Shown piece by piece: positions 24,823 through 32,982 of a stretch of 39,144 nt of DNA (positions within the stretch are counted from its first letter, which is position 1; each line of letters starts with the position of its first letter). The translations under genes and the position numbers were made by a program. The DNA is from Cyanobacteriota bacterium (GTDB lineage Bacteria; Cyanobacteriota; Cyanobacteriia; Cyanobacteriales; Microcoleaceae), in NCBI GenBank assembly GCA_025362325.1, contig JANYGO010000127.1:1-39144 (forward strand), in the 5' to 3' direction. The notes beneath the pieces were generated by a model. That model saw nothing but the letters and a program-made list of their open reading frames with translations. It did not search any database and was not told the origin of the DNA.

Positions 24823-26385
24823 ATGAAACTGAAACTCAAACATGGGGCAGTATGGCTATACTTGTGGCTGGGACTGATCGCCTCCAGCAGCGCTGCGAGT
24901 CCCCCCGACAATTCCCAAATCCTGCATCTCCTCAACCGCATTAGTTTTGGCCCGCGATCGGGCGATATCGAAAAAGTGCGATCGCTAGGCACAGAAAATT
25001 ACATCCAACAGCAACTCTCCCCACAAACTATCCCCGAACCTCAGAATCTGAGCGATCGCCTAAATAGCTTAGAAACCCTGCAAAAAACGCCCGCACAACT
25101 CTTTGCAGAATACGGCCGCCCCCGCCAACAAAACGGTCAAAAACCCACTCCCGAAGCACTCACAGAGGCCAGAAAAAAATCCCGACTCATCCTCCAACAA
25201 GCAGTAACAGCTCGTTTGTTGCGATCCGCAGAAAGTCCCCGCCAACTGCAAGAAGTTATGGTAGATTTCTGGTACAATCACTTTAATGTATACTCAAATC
25301 AAGGATTAGATCGACTCTGGGTAGGAGCCTACGAACAAGCAGCAATTAGACCCTACGCTCTGGGAAGATTTCGGGAATTGCTAGGCGCAACTTCCCGCCA
25401 TCCGGCCATGTTATACTATTTAGATAACTGGCAGAATACCGACCCGAAAAGTAGCGGAGCTAAAGGCAGATTTCAGGGATTAAACGAGAATTATGCCCGG
25501 GAGTTAATGGAGCTGCATACATTAGGTGTAAACGGCGGTTATACGCAACAAGATGTCATCGCATTGGCTCGCATTTTTACAGGCTGGGGATTTCCGCCTC
25601 GCCCGGAACAAAGAGAAGGGTACAGCTTTTATTTTGATGCGAAACGCCACGATTTTAGCGATAAAGTATTTCTCGGGCAAACTATCAAAGGTTCTGGCGA
25701 AAACGAGGGACAACAAGCTTTAGATATTTTAGCCAAAAGCCCAGCCACAGCTAAAAATGTCAGTTATAAGTTAGCGCAATATTTTGTAGCGGACAGTCCG
25801 CCAGATGCTTTAGTCGATCGCCTCAGCCAGCGTTTTATAGAAACAGATGGAGACATCCGCGCCGTCTTGCAGACTTTGTTCCGTAGCCCGGAATTTTGGG
25901 ATAAAAAAAACTATAGTGCTAAGTTGAAAACTCCCTATCAATACGTTATATCGGCGGTGCGATCGACAAATAAGCAAGTAGAAAACTTTCAACCATTATA
26001 CAGCAATTTACAGCAGCTAGGAATGGCACCCTACGGTTGTCCAACTCCCGACGGTTACAAGAATACTCAAGATGCTTGGCTGAATCCAGATGCGATCGCC
26101 CGTCGGTTAAGTTTTGTCACTGCTTTGGCTAGCAATCGCTTGTCTTTAAACTCTCCTCCCGCTGACCAAAATCAGTCGGGATGGATGTTACCTCAAATTG
26201 TAACTCCTTCTAACTCCTCTTTACCAATGGGCCACAAACAGAGCAACCAGTTAATAGATCCGTCGCAGTTAGCTAATACTTTGGGGGACAACTTCTCGGC
26301 GAATACCAAAAGTGCGATCGCCTCAAGTCCAGCTAATTTACGCGCCGCCTTAATTCTGGGTAGTCCAGAATTTATGCACCGATAA
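24823..26385 (+). CDS. DUF1800-domain secreted protein
   Basis: This 520-residue protein has a Sec signal peptide (MKLKLKHGAVWLYLWLGLIASSSA, cleavage near 25). The DUF1800 domain is recognised by HLLNRISFGPRSGDIEKV, VDFWYNHFNVYSNQG, HPAMLYYLDNWQN, NENYARELMELHTLGVNGGYTQQDVIALARIFTGWGF and LFRSPEFW. The function of the family is unknown. It is almost always encoded next to a DUF1501 protein, as here. An export route to the periplasm or cell surface is inferred from the signal. It is separated from the partner by 112 bases containing an intact inverted repeat. Confidence 0.93.
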   Translation: MKLKLKHGAVWLYLWLGLIASSSAASPPDNSQILHLLNRISFGPRSGDIEKVRSLGTENYIQQQLSPQTIPEPQNLSDRLNSLETLQKTPAQLFAEYGRPRQQNGQKPTPEALTEARKKSRLILQQAVTARLLRSAESPRQLQEVMVDFWYNHFNVYSNQGLDRLWVGAYEQAAIRPYALGRFRELLGATSRHPAMLYYLDNWQNTDPKSSGAKGRFQGLNENYARELMELHTLGVNGGYTQQDVIALARIFTGWGFPPRPEQREGYSFYFDAKRHDFSDKVFLGQTIKGSGENEGQQALDILAKSPATAKNVSYKLAQYFVADSPPDALVDRLSQRFIETDGDIRAVLQTLFRSPEFWDKKNYSAKLKTPYQYVISAVRSTNKQVENFQPLYSNLQQLGMAPYGCPTPDGYKNTQDAWLNPDAIARRLSFVTALASNRLSLNSPPADQNQSGWMLPQIVTPSNSSLPMGHKQSNQLIDPSQLANTLGDNFSANTKSAIASSPANLRAALILGSPEFMHR

Positions 26386-26402
26386 AAGAAGTGTAGAAAA
26401 TT

Positions 26403-26464
26403 GGTTCGTAGTGAGGACTTTAGTCCGCATCCACTTCTAAGGACTAAAGTCCTCACTACGAACC
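26403..26464. repeat. GTAGTGAGGACTTTAGTCC inverted repeat between DUF1800 and DUF1501 genes
   Basis: Arms of 24 bases (26403-26426 and 26441-26464) are perfect inverted copies around a 14-base loop. The variable arm base pair is A-T here. It lies 17 bases after the DUF1800 stop and 33 bases before the DUF1501 start, followed by TTTT, so it may partly terminate transcription between the two. Confidence 0.85.
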
Positions 26465-26497
26465 TTTTAGATCGCAAATTACAAATCCCAAACTACC

Positions 26498-27718
26498 ATG
26501 AACAGACGCCAATTTTTAATCCAAACTGGACTGATTTCTACATCAACAATTATGTCCGTCGGACTCCACGGTTTAGCCGTAAAAGCCGCCGCACCCAACA
26601 ACAAACGATTGATTGTCATCTTTTTGCGCGGTGCAGTCGATGGCTTAAACGTAATTGTTCCCTACCAAGAAGCGAATTACTATCAATCTCGACCCAAAAT
26701 AGCTATCCCAAAACCGGGGCTGCAAGGCGGTGCGATCGACCTTGACGGCCGTTTCGGACTCCATCCCGCACTCAGCCCGATCGCCCCGCTGTGGCAGCAA
26801 GGAACCCTCGCATTCGCCCACGCTTGCGGGTCCCCCGATCCCAGCCGATCGCACTTCGACGCCCAAGACTACATGGAAAGCGGCACTCCCGGCAAAAAAA
26901 ATACCCCCGACGGCTGGATGAACCGCCTGCTATCAGTAATGTCCGCCAATTCCCCCGTCCAAGCCCTAAATGGTGGCTCCACCACGCCCCGCATCCTGTC
27001 GGGAAAAATGGCAGTTGCTAGCTTTGGACTAGGTAAAAATGCCAGTCGCCCGATCGCCATCGACAGACCCCAAATCGCCAGCGCATTCGATCGACTTTAC
27101 AGCGACAGCGACAGCTTAAGTCAAGCATACCGAGAAAGCCGCGCCGCCCGCCAAACCCTGCTTGCAGACTTGGATGCAGAAATGAAAGCCGCCAATAACG
27201 GCGCACCCTTAACCAACGGTTTCCCCGGCGACGCGACGCAATTGGGGCGGCTGATGGCGAGAGACTCCAGCATTCAGCTAGCTTTCCTCGCCCTCGGCGG
27301 CTGGGATACCCACATCAATCAAGGAAGTTCCCAAGGACAATTAGCCGGACGATTGCGCCCTCTGGGACAGGGTTTGGCGAATTTGGTGCAGGGATTGGGC
27401 GATGTTTACTCCGAAAGTGCGATCGTCGTCATCTCAGAATTCGGCCGCACTGTGCGCGAAAACGGCAACGGCGGCACGGATCACGGACACGGAAATGTCC
27501 TGTGGGTTTTGGGTGGTAAAATTAAGGGTGGCAAAGTTTACGGCGAGTGGCCGGGATTGGATGAAAGTCAACTTTATCAAAAGCGCGATTTAGCTGTGAC
27601 GACGGATTTTCGAGATGTAATTGCGACTTTGTTGCAGAGTCATTTAGGGCTGAATCGGGAAAAGGTCGATCGAGTTTTTCCCAATTATCAATCAAATCGG
27701 ATCGTTGGGTTAGTTTAG
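26498..27718 (+). CDS. DUF1501 Tat-exported protein (alkaline phosphatase/sulfatase-like fold)
   Basis: This 406-residue protein has a twin-arginine signal (MNRRQFLIQTGLISTSTIMSVGLHGLAVKAAA). The DUF1501 domain is seen in NKRLIVIFLRGAVDGLNVIVPY, FGLHPALSPIAPLWQQGTLAFAHACGSPDPSRSHFDAQDYMESGTP, ALGGWDTHINQG, VVISEFGRTVRENGNGGTDHGHGN and YQKRDLAVTTDFRDVIATLL. His and Asp residues in SRSHFDAQ, GGWDTH and GTDHGHG could bind metal, as in the alkaline phosphatase superfamily. No substrate is known. It forms a unit with the upstream DUF1800 gene. Confidence 0.93.
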   Translation: MNRRQFLIQTGLISTSTIMSVGLHGLAVKAAAPNNKRLIVIFLRGAVDGLNVIVPYQEANYYQSRPKIAIPKPGLQGGAIDLDGRFGLHPALSPIAPLWQQGTLAFAHACGSPDPSRSHFDAQDYMESGTPGKKNTPDGWMNRLLSVMSANSPVQALNGGSTTPRILSGKMAVASFGLGKNASRPIAIDRPQIASAFDRLYSDSDSLSQAYRESRAARQTLLADLDAEMKAANNGAPLTNGFPGDATQLGRLMARDSSIQLAFLALGGWDTHINQGSSQGQLAGRLRPLGQGLANLVQGLGDVYSESAIVVISEFGRTVRENGNGGTDHGHGNVLWVLGGKIKGGKVYGEWPGLDESQLYQKRDLAVTTDFRDVIATLLQSHLGLNREKVDRVFPNYQSNRIVGLV

Positions 27719-27743
27719 GGCGATCGCATCCCCTCAGCCGTAG

Positions 27744-27799
27744 GGTGCGTCGCCATTCAAAATCTCTTAAAAAAATCGACAATCTCATAGCGACGCACC
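27744..27799. terminator. GGTGCGTCGC inverted repeat between convergent genes
   Basis: GGTGCGTCGC (27744-27753) and GCGACGCACC (27790-27799) form a 10-base perfect stem with a 36-base A/T-rich loop. It sits 25 bases after the DUF1501 stop and 84 bases from the end of the convergent lspA. Its position suggests a bidirectional terminator. There is no proper U-tract, so it may be just another dispersed repeat of the GGTGCG type. Confidence 0.5.
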
Positions 27800-27882
27800 T
27801 GTGTTATCGCCAGCAGAGTGCAAACAACATTCGTTTGACTCCGCCAACAATTATGTTGTACAAAGACTTGATAAAAATGCTA

Positions 27883-28392
27883 TTACTCTGAAATAGAATC
27901 GCTATCATCTCGGTTTCTAGGCGGCGGTGCACTGTGAAAAGTTGCAATCAGCAAACAGATAATCCCAGCATTAATAAACACATCTGCCAGATTAAACACC
28001 GGAAACCGAATTATCCGAAAATCGATAAAATCTACAACGTGGCCCAAAACAAATCGATCGATCCCGTTCCCGAGTGCTCCCCCCAAAATCAAACCGTAGC
28101 CTGCTTGTTCCCAGCGGTTAATTCGCGGCCCGAACCAAGCCAGCACCATCAATCCCACACTCACGCCCAAAGACAGCCAGCGCAACCAACTCGCCCCGCC
28201 ATTGCTGAACAAACTAAAAGCCGCACCTGTATTAACAACATAAGTGAAGTGAAATATCCCCGGTAACAGCGGCTGAGTCTGCGGAGGAACCGTCAAGTCA
28301 AAATTTTGCACCACCCAAAACTTGCTCAGGTGATCTAAAACTAAACTGATAATAGCAGCAACCCAGAATAACGGATTTCTTTTAAAACGCAT
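27883..28392 (-). CDS. lspA: lipoprotein signal peptidase LspA
   Basis: This 169-residue integral membrane aspartyl protease removes signal peptides from lipid-modified prolipoproteins. It has four hydrophobic helices: FWVAAIISLVLDHLSKFWVV, a segment near 66-90, GYGLILGGALGNGIDRF and FNLADVFINAGIICLLIATF. The catalytic aspartates lie in GNGIDRF and NLADVFIN. The conserved NTGAAFSLFS segment is also present. The window encodes at least two likely LspA substrates, UrtA and PstS. It is probably transcribed alone or behind bioY, which ends 164 bases upstream. Confidence 0.96.
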   Translation of the reverse strand: MRFKRNPLFWVAAIISLVLDHLSKFWVVQNFDLTVPPQTQPLLPGIFHFTYVVNTGAAFSLFSNGGASWLRWLSLGVSVGLMVLAWFGPRINRWEQAGYGLILGGALGNGIDRFVLGHVVDFIDFRIIRFPVFNLADVFINAGIICLLIATFHSAPPPRNRDDSDSISE

Positions 28393-28493
28393 GAATTAGG
28401 CAGTAGAATATAGGACATCGGGCAGGAAACAAGTTACGCAAATTTCCGAGTCGCAGTGAGATTGCTCACCAATCCGCAAACACAGTATAACCT

Positions 28494-28556
28494 AATATCA
28501 TAACTAATGACTAATGACTAATGACAACTGACAACTGACTAATGACAACTGACAAA
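28494..28556. repeat. TAATGAC and CAACTGA heptamer array between bioY and lspA
   Basis: The 7-base units CTAATGA and CAACTGA alternate from about 28500 to 28554, up to the bioY stop. They are of the same class as the arrays before the HAD gene and in the chemotaxis cluster. Confidence 0.75.
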
Positions 28557-29144
28557 TTAATAAAACATCAAGCGGCGCAACGTAAATGACAGCAGTGCGA
28601 TCGCACAAACCACCGCCAATTGTCCCGGCAGGGGATAAACCGAATATTTCAAAATCTCCTCGAATAAAGGTACTTTTTTACCCGGAATCAGCAAGTAACT
28701 AAAAATTAGATAAATTAAGCCGATCGCGTGAACGGTAAACAAACCGCACAAACAGCTAAAAGCCATAGATTCCAGCCGCGAAGCTACCTTAAAAGCCACC
28801 CAGCCGCACACCCAAGCACCAGGTACAAAACCCAGCAAATACCCAAAACTCGTTTCTTTGAGATAGCCGATGCCACCGCCTTGAGAAAAAACAGGCCACA
28901 AAGTTAATCCTAATACCAAATAAGCTATTTGCGAGAGCGCCGCAGCATTTTTACCGCCCATGCAGCCTACTAGCAACACGGCTCCAATTTGATAAGTAAC
29001 ACCTAAAGAGTAAGCCTGAAGTCCGCGATCGTCCCACAATCCAATTGGAATTGTCACAGATGCAGGCAAAAAAGTGCCTCCTATTGTCAGGAGCAAACCC
29101 ATAAAAGCCCAGATTAATTCAATAGCAGCAGGCATGATCGTCAA
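28557..29144 (-). CDS. bioY: biotin transporter substrate-binding subunit BioY
   Basis: This 195-residue membrane protein is of the BioY S-component family of energy-coupling factor transporters, with six hydrophobic segments. Recognisable parts are LLTIGGTFLPASVTIPIG, YSLGVTYQIGAVLLVGCMGGKNAAALSQIAYLVLGLTLWPVFSQGGGIGYLKETSFGYLLGFVPGAW and a C-terminal LPGQLAVVCAIALL. The GYLLGFVPGAW motif is typical of BioY. No bioM or bioN genes lie nearby, so it either works alone or shares an ECF module encoded elsewhere. It would salvage biotin across the inner membrane. Confidence 0.92.
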   Translation of the reverse strand: MTIMPAAIELIWAFMGLLLTIGGTFLPASVTIPIGLWDDRGLQAYSLGVTYQIGAVLLVGCMGGKNAAALSQIAYLVLGLTLWPVFSQGGGIGYLKETSFGYLLGFVPGAWVCGWVAFKVASRLESMAFSCLCGLFTVHAIGLIYLIFSYLLIPGKKVPLFEEILKYSVYPLPGQLAVVCAIALLSFTLRRLMFY

Positions 29145-29550
29145 ACGAGATTTGTCAGAAAGTATTCGTCAGGTGCAAGCTTGAATGCCCGCAGCTTTTA
29201 AGTTCTCAATACTAGCACCTTGTCAAAACAACTACCATTGTCTGGTTTTCTGGTTCTCCAGCCTGGAGCTTGCGATAATTTAATCGGGAATTTTTCGCCA
29301 TCCCATACCTGTCGGCTTCGATCGCAAAAAGCGATTGCCAACCCTAACGGGCGATCGCATCCTTGTTTCCCTACCAATTTATATTCCTAATATCTAATAA
29401 AATCACACTTGTCAAGCTCATCAATGAATTTGTTTAATGTTAATTAATATTAAATTGTGATTAAATGTAAAGATTCTTAACCTAACCTTTACTTTCGCGC
29501 GATATGCTGACACGGGAAACCCGTATAACGATCGCAAATTTTCTATACCT
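29145..29550. other. divergent intergenic region between bioY and pstS
   Basis: There is no supportable gene in these 406 bases. The first part (29145-29390) shows no clear motif. The last 150 bases become strongly A/T-rich and hold the candidate Pho box and a possible -10 before pstS. A bioY promoter should lie in the first 100 bases, but no clear hexamer pair was recognised. Confidence 0.6.
29433..29508 (+). promoter_or_regulatory. candidate Pho box and promoter of pstS
   Basis: Direct TTAA-containing octamers occur at an 11-base step, the layout of cyanobacterial SphR/PhoB boxes. They are TTTAATGT (29433) and TTAATATT (29444), then TTAAATTG (29450) and TTAAATGT (29461), followed by CTTAACCT at 29476-29483. 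A -10-like TATGCT lies at 29503-29508. The match is by pattern only, and A/T richness makes chance repeats likely. The location before a phosphate-binding protein gene is the main support. Confidence 0.45.
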
Positions 29551-30732
29551 ATGCTTTTTCGTCTCAACTTGATTAATCCGAATCGTGTTACCACAGCAAT
29601 TTCCGCAATGGCGATCGCCCTCAGCTTAGCAGCTTGCGGCGGCGGCAGCACAACCACAGGCAGCAGCCCCAGCCCCGGCGACACCGCAGCATCCCCCGGC
29701 GCATCCCCCGTTGCAGCCACCGGCACAGCAGCAAACACCAAACTCGCCCTAGCCTCAGACGTAGCCATAACGGCAGCAGGCGCCTCATTCCCCGCGCCTC
29801 TATATCAGCGTTGGTTTCAAGACTTCAACAAAATCAACCCCAAAGTACAAATTAACTATCAATCAGTAGGCAGCGGCGCCGGAGTCGAACAATTTACCAA
29901 AGGCACAGTAGACTTTGGGGCCAGCGACACCGCCATGAAAGACGAGGAAATCGCCAAAGTTCCAGCAGACAAAGGCGTGCTCTTGCTGCCGATGACAGCC
30001 GGTAGCATCGTCATCGGCTACAACCTGCCAGACGTACCCGAACTCAAACTGCCCAGAGACGTTTACTCAGAAATCTTCCAAGGTAAAATTACCAAGTGGA
30101 ACGACCCCAAAATTGCAGCAGCCAATCCAGGCGCTAAATTGCCAGACCAAGCCATCACCATAGTCCACCGTTCCGACGGTAGCGGTACCACCGCCGTCTT
30201 CACCAAACACCTGAGTGCCATCAGCCCCGACTGGAAAGCAGCAGTAGGCGACGGCAAAACAGTACAGTGGCCCGTAGGCGTAGGTGCAAAAGGCAACGAA
30301 GGCGTCACAGCCCAAATCCTGCAAACCGCAGGCAGCGTCGGCTACATAGAATACGGCTACGCCAAAAACAACAACGTCAAATTTGCATCTTTGCAAAACA
30401 AAGCAGGCACATTTGTCGCACCTACAGACGATTCAGCTTCTAAAGCTCTCGCAACAGTTCCCCTACCGGAAAACCTGCGAGCATTTATCGAAGACCCCGA
30501 AGGCGCTGACTCCTATCCAATTGTCACCTACACTTGGATGCTAGTTCCCAAAAAAGTTGCCGACCCCAACAAAGCTAAAGCCATCGAGGCAATGGTGGAA
30601 TACGGCTTAACCGAAGGTCAAAAAGTTAGTGCCGAATTGGGCTACGTTCCTCTGCCCCAAAACGTCAGAGAAAAAGTTGCTTTGGCAGCCGACGGCATCA
30701 GCCCCGACTACAAGATTGAGATTGGCAAATAG
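29551..30732 (+). CDS. pstS: phosphate ABC transporter substrate-binding lipoprotein PstS
   Basis: This 393-residue periplasmic phosphate-binding protein has a lipoprotein signal with lipobox LSLAAC (Cys29), followed by a Gly/Ser/Thr/Pro/Ala linker (30-65). The domain shows ITAAGASFPAPLYQRWFQDF, NYQSVGSGAGVEQFTKGTVDFGASDTAM, ITIVHRSDGSGTTAVFTKHLS and GNEGVTAQILQTAGSVGYIEYGYA. The phosphate-contacting segments ASFPAP, GSGAG and RSDGSGTT are intact. It is the first gene of pstSCAB and is followed by 351 bases of repeats before pstC. Confidence 0.96.
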   Translation: MLFRLNLINPNRVTTAISAMAIALSLAACGGGSTTTGSSPSPGDTAASPGASPVAATGTAANTKLALASDVAITAAGASFPAPLYQRWFQDFNKINPKVQINYQSVGSGAGVEQFTKGTVDFGASDTAMKDEEIAKVPADKGVLLLPMTAGSIVIGYNLPDVPELKLPRDVYSEIFQGKITKWNDPKIAAANPGAKLPDQAITIVHRSDGSGTTAVFTKHLSAISPDWKAAVGDGKTVQWPVGVGAKGNEGVTAQILQTAGSVGYIEYGYAKNNNVKFASLQNKAGTFVAPTDDSASKALATVPLPENLRAFIEDPEGADSYPIVTYTWMLVPKKVADPNKAKAIEAMVEYGLTEGQKVSAELGYVPLPQNVREKVALAADGISPDYKIEIGK

Positions 30733-30737
30733 TCATT

Positions 30738-30800
30738 GAAGGAAGTTCGGCAACGGATGAGTGTAACGGATTTAACGGATGTAACGGATAGATGTTGAAG
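30738..30800. repeat. GAAGGAAGTTCGGCAACGGAT repeat family, copy 2
   Basis: The first 19 bases, GAAGGAAGTTCGGCAACGG, are identical to 19174-19192. They are followed by AT and three GTAACGGAT/TTAACGGAT units and GATGTTGA. A shorter relative lies at 2951-2990. Confidence 0.8.
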
Positions 30801-30845
30801 TCCGAGGGAAGAGAGAAGAAGTAAGAAAAAAGAGATATTTCTGTA

Positions 30846-30902
30846 GGGGCGGGTTTGGCCAGAAATATTTGTGAAAAAGTCAGGGAATTAATCAACCCGC
30901 CC
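30846..30902. repeat. GGGGCGGGTT inverted repeat, second copy
   Basis: GGGGCGGGTT (30846-30855) and AACCCGCCC (30894-30902) are inverted arms about 38 bases apart, followed by TTCTTTT. The arms and their spacing match the copy at 12601-12658, while the centre differs. The trailing T-rich stretch would suit a terminator between pstS and pstC. Confidence 0.7.
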
Positions 30903-31089
30903 TTCTTTTAGATAATAATCAGTGCATCACTTATCAACATCCTCTCTTCTCTTCTCTTCCTCCTTGTGGAACAGGCGTCCCGCCTGTGCATTTCTCCGGT
31001 TGCTTCTAGCGCCTCTGCATTTCTCTAGTTCCTGCTAGGTTTTTTCCAAAGATGCGATTTTTCCTTAATATTTTTGAGGATTTTTGTCT

Positions 31090-32046
31090 ATGATTTCAGA
31101 TAATCCCAACGCTCAATCGGAGAGCCGTTCCCGCTCTCCGATAGAAAAGTCCTTAGACCAAAGCTTTATCTGGCTGACTCGGATTTTGGGTATAGGAGTC
31201 GGTGTAATTTTGCTGTTAATAGCGCTCACGGTTGCTTACAGAGCCTTACCTGCTATTCAACAGTACGGTTTGGGCTTTCTGTTTAGCAGTGATTGGAATC
31301 CGGTTAAGGAAGAGTACGGTGCGCTGCCGATGATTTATGGGACGATCGTCAGTTCGGCGATCGCGCTCCTAATTGCAGTACCATTAGGAGTAGGGACTGC
31401 CATCTTTTTGAGCGAAGACTTTTTGCCGCTGCCAGTGCGTACAGCTTTAGTTTTTTTAGTAGAACTTTTAGCCGCCATTCCCAGCGTAGTGTATGGTTTG
31501 TGGGGAATTGCTGTATTGATCCCCATTATTACCAACATCGGAAAGTTTCTCAACGGTAACTTCGGATGGCTGCCGATTTTTAGCACAGCGCCAGTGGGCC
31601 CGGGAATGTTACCCGCCGGAGTAATTTTGGGCATCATGACTTTGCCCATTATTACTGCTATTTCCCGCGACTCTTTGGCAAGTCTCCCGCCCGATTTGCG
31701 ACAAGCATCTCTAGGTTTAGGAGCCACTCGCTGGACGACTATTTTTCGGGTACTCGTACCTGCTGCTTTCTCAGGCATTGTCGGCGGAATTATGCTCGGC
31801 CTGGGCCGTGCGATGGGAGAAACAATGGCAGCTACTCTGTTAATTGGCAATTCCAATCAGTTAAGTGCTTCTCTGCTAGCTCCGGCAAATACTATTGCTT
31901 CTCTGATGGCAAATCAATTTGCAGAAGCCTCTGGCTTGCAAGTAGCAGCTCTGATGTACACGGGGCTAATTCTGTTTATTCTGACGCTGATTGTTAATAT
32001 CTTGGCTGAGTGGATTGTTTCTCAAGTCAGAGCCAAGTACAACTAG
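31090..32046 (+). CDS. pstC: phosphate ABC transporter permease PstC
   Basis: This inner-membrane permease of about 318 residues is one of the two channel subunits for phosphate. The frame includes a TTG at 31084, but GAGGA at 31076-31080 lies 9 bases before the ATG at 31090, which is chosen. Six hydrophobic helices are visible. The EAA-type cytoplasmic loop is DSLASLPPDLRQASLGLGATRWTTIFRVLVPAAFSGIVGGIMLGLGRAMGETMAATL. The N-terminus is polar and rich in Ser/Arg. Confidence 0.95.
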   Translation: MISDNPNAQSESRSRSPIEKSLDQSFIWLTRILGIGVGVILLLIALTVAYRALPAIQQYGLGFLFSSDWNPVKEEYGALPMIYGTIVSSAIALLIAVPLGVGTAIFLSEDFLPLPVRTALVFLVELLAAIPSVVYGLWGIAVLIPIITNIGKFLNGNFGWLPIFSTAPVGPGMLPAGVILGIMTLPIITAISRDSLASLPPDLRQASLGLGATRWTTIFRVLVPAAFSGIVGGIMLGLGRAMGETMAATLLIGNSNQLSASLLAPANTIASLMANQFAEASGLQVAALMYTGLILFILTLIVNILAEWIVSQVRAKYN

Positions 32047-32080
32047 AAGTTTGCCGCAATTTCCTACACAGTTTTAGTTT

Positions 32081-32974
32081 ATGTCAAATAGCGTCTCCGA
32101 TGAAAATCCTTTGGTATCGAAAACAGGCAGTTTAAAGAAGGTTAAAAACAGCCCGCAAGCGCTGTTTAGTCTGGGGATGACTGTACTGGCGGGAGCTGGT
32201 CTGGCAATCACTCTGCTGCCTTTGTTTGCAGTGCTTTCCTACGTCACGGTACAAGGTTTCAATCGCCTGAATTTAGACTTGTTTACCAAGCTGCCACCGC
32301 CGCCCGGACTATCGGGAGGCGGTATCGCAAATGCAATTGTCGGTACATTGATGACGGTGGGAATTGCTTCTTTAATTGCTGTTCCTTTTGGTGTATTGGC
32401 AGCCGTTTATTTGTCGGAATTTAGCAAAGGCTCAATAGCTCGCTGGGTGCGCTTTGCTACTAATGTCCTCAGCGGAGTTCCTTCGATTATTGCAGGTGTA
32501 TTTGCCTACGGTTTGTTCGTGGTAAATATGGGAGGTTTTTCGGCAATTGCAGGGGGCGCGGCGCTGGCAGTGCTGATGTTGCCCACGATCGTCCGAACCA
32601 CTGACGAAGCTCTACAAATCGTCCCGCAAGATATTAGATGGGCATCGGTTGGTGTGGGTGCTTCTAATTATCAAACGGTGTTGCAGGTGGTTTTGCCTGC
32701 GGCAATTCCCGCTATTTTAACGGGCGTGACGCTGGCAATTGCTCGCGCTGCGGGAGAAACTGCTCCTTTGATTTTCACGGCGCTGAATTCGCCTTTTTGG
32801 CCGGCAGGATTTGATAAGCCAACTCCGAGTCTTTCGGTTTTGGTGTACAACTTTGCAACGGTTCCTTTTAAGGCACAGAAAGAATTGGCTTGGGCGGCAT
32901 CGTTGATTTTGGTGATTATGGTTTTGCTGACGAGTATTCTTTCTCGCTGGGCAACTCGCCAAAAAGTTTATTGA
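32081..32974 (+). CDS. pstA: phosphate ABC transporter permease PstA
   Basis: This 297-residue second permease starts 34 bases after pstC. It has six hydrophobic helices. The EAA loop is TDEALQIVPQDIRWASVGVGASNYQTVLQVVLPAAIPAILTGVTLAIARAAGETAPLIFTAL, and the early segment GGGIANAIVGTLMTVGIASLIAVPFGVLAAVYLSEFS is typical of PstA. With PstC it makes the phosphate path across the membrane. The C-terminal SRWATRQK is the usual basic tail. Confidence 0.95.
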   Translation: MSNSVSDENPLVSKTGSLKKVKNSPQALFSLGMTVLAGAGLAITLLPLFAVLSYVTVQGFNRLNLDLFTKLPPPPGLSGGGIANAIVGTLMTVGIASLIAVPFGVLAAVYLSEFSKGSIARWVRFATNVLSGVPSIIAGVFAYGLFVVNMGGFSAIAGGAALAVLMLPTIVRTTDEALQIVPQDIRWASVGVGASNYQTVLQVVLPAAIPAILTGVTLAIARAAGETAPLIFTALNSPFWPAGFDKPTPSLSVLVYNFATVPFKAQKELAWAASLILVIMVLLTSILSRWATRQKVY

Positions 32975-32982
32975 AGGCAGAA

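Larger units (their letters stand above)
30733..31083. other. repeat-rich spacer between pstS and pstC
   Basis: These bases hold no gene. In order they contain the GAAGGAAGTTCGGCAACGGAT repeat with GTAACGGAT units (30738-30800), a GGGGCGGGTT ... AACCCGCCC inverted repeat (30846-30902), a TCTCTTCTCTTCTCTTCC run near 30940-30962 and an ACAGGCGTCCCGCCTGT hairpin (about 30972-30988). GAGGA at 31076-31080 is the pstC ribosome binding site. The hairpins could lower expression of pstCAB relative to pstS. Confidence 0.75.

Noticed and set aside
31335-31856. A 173-codon frame on the minus strand inside pstC.
   Set aside because: It is antisense to conserved permease sequence, with a basic, low-complexity composition and no recognisable domain.
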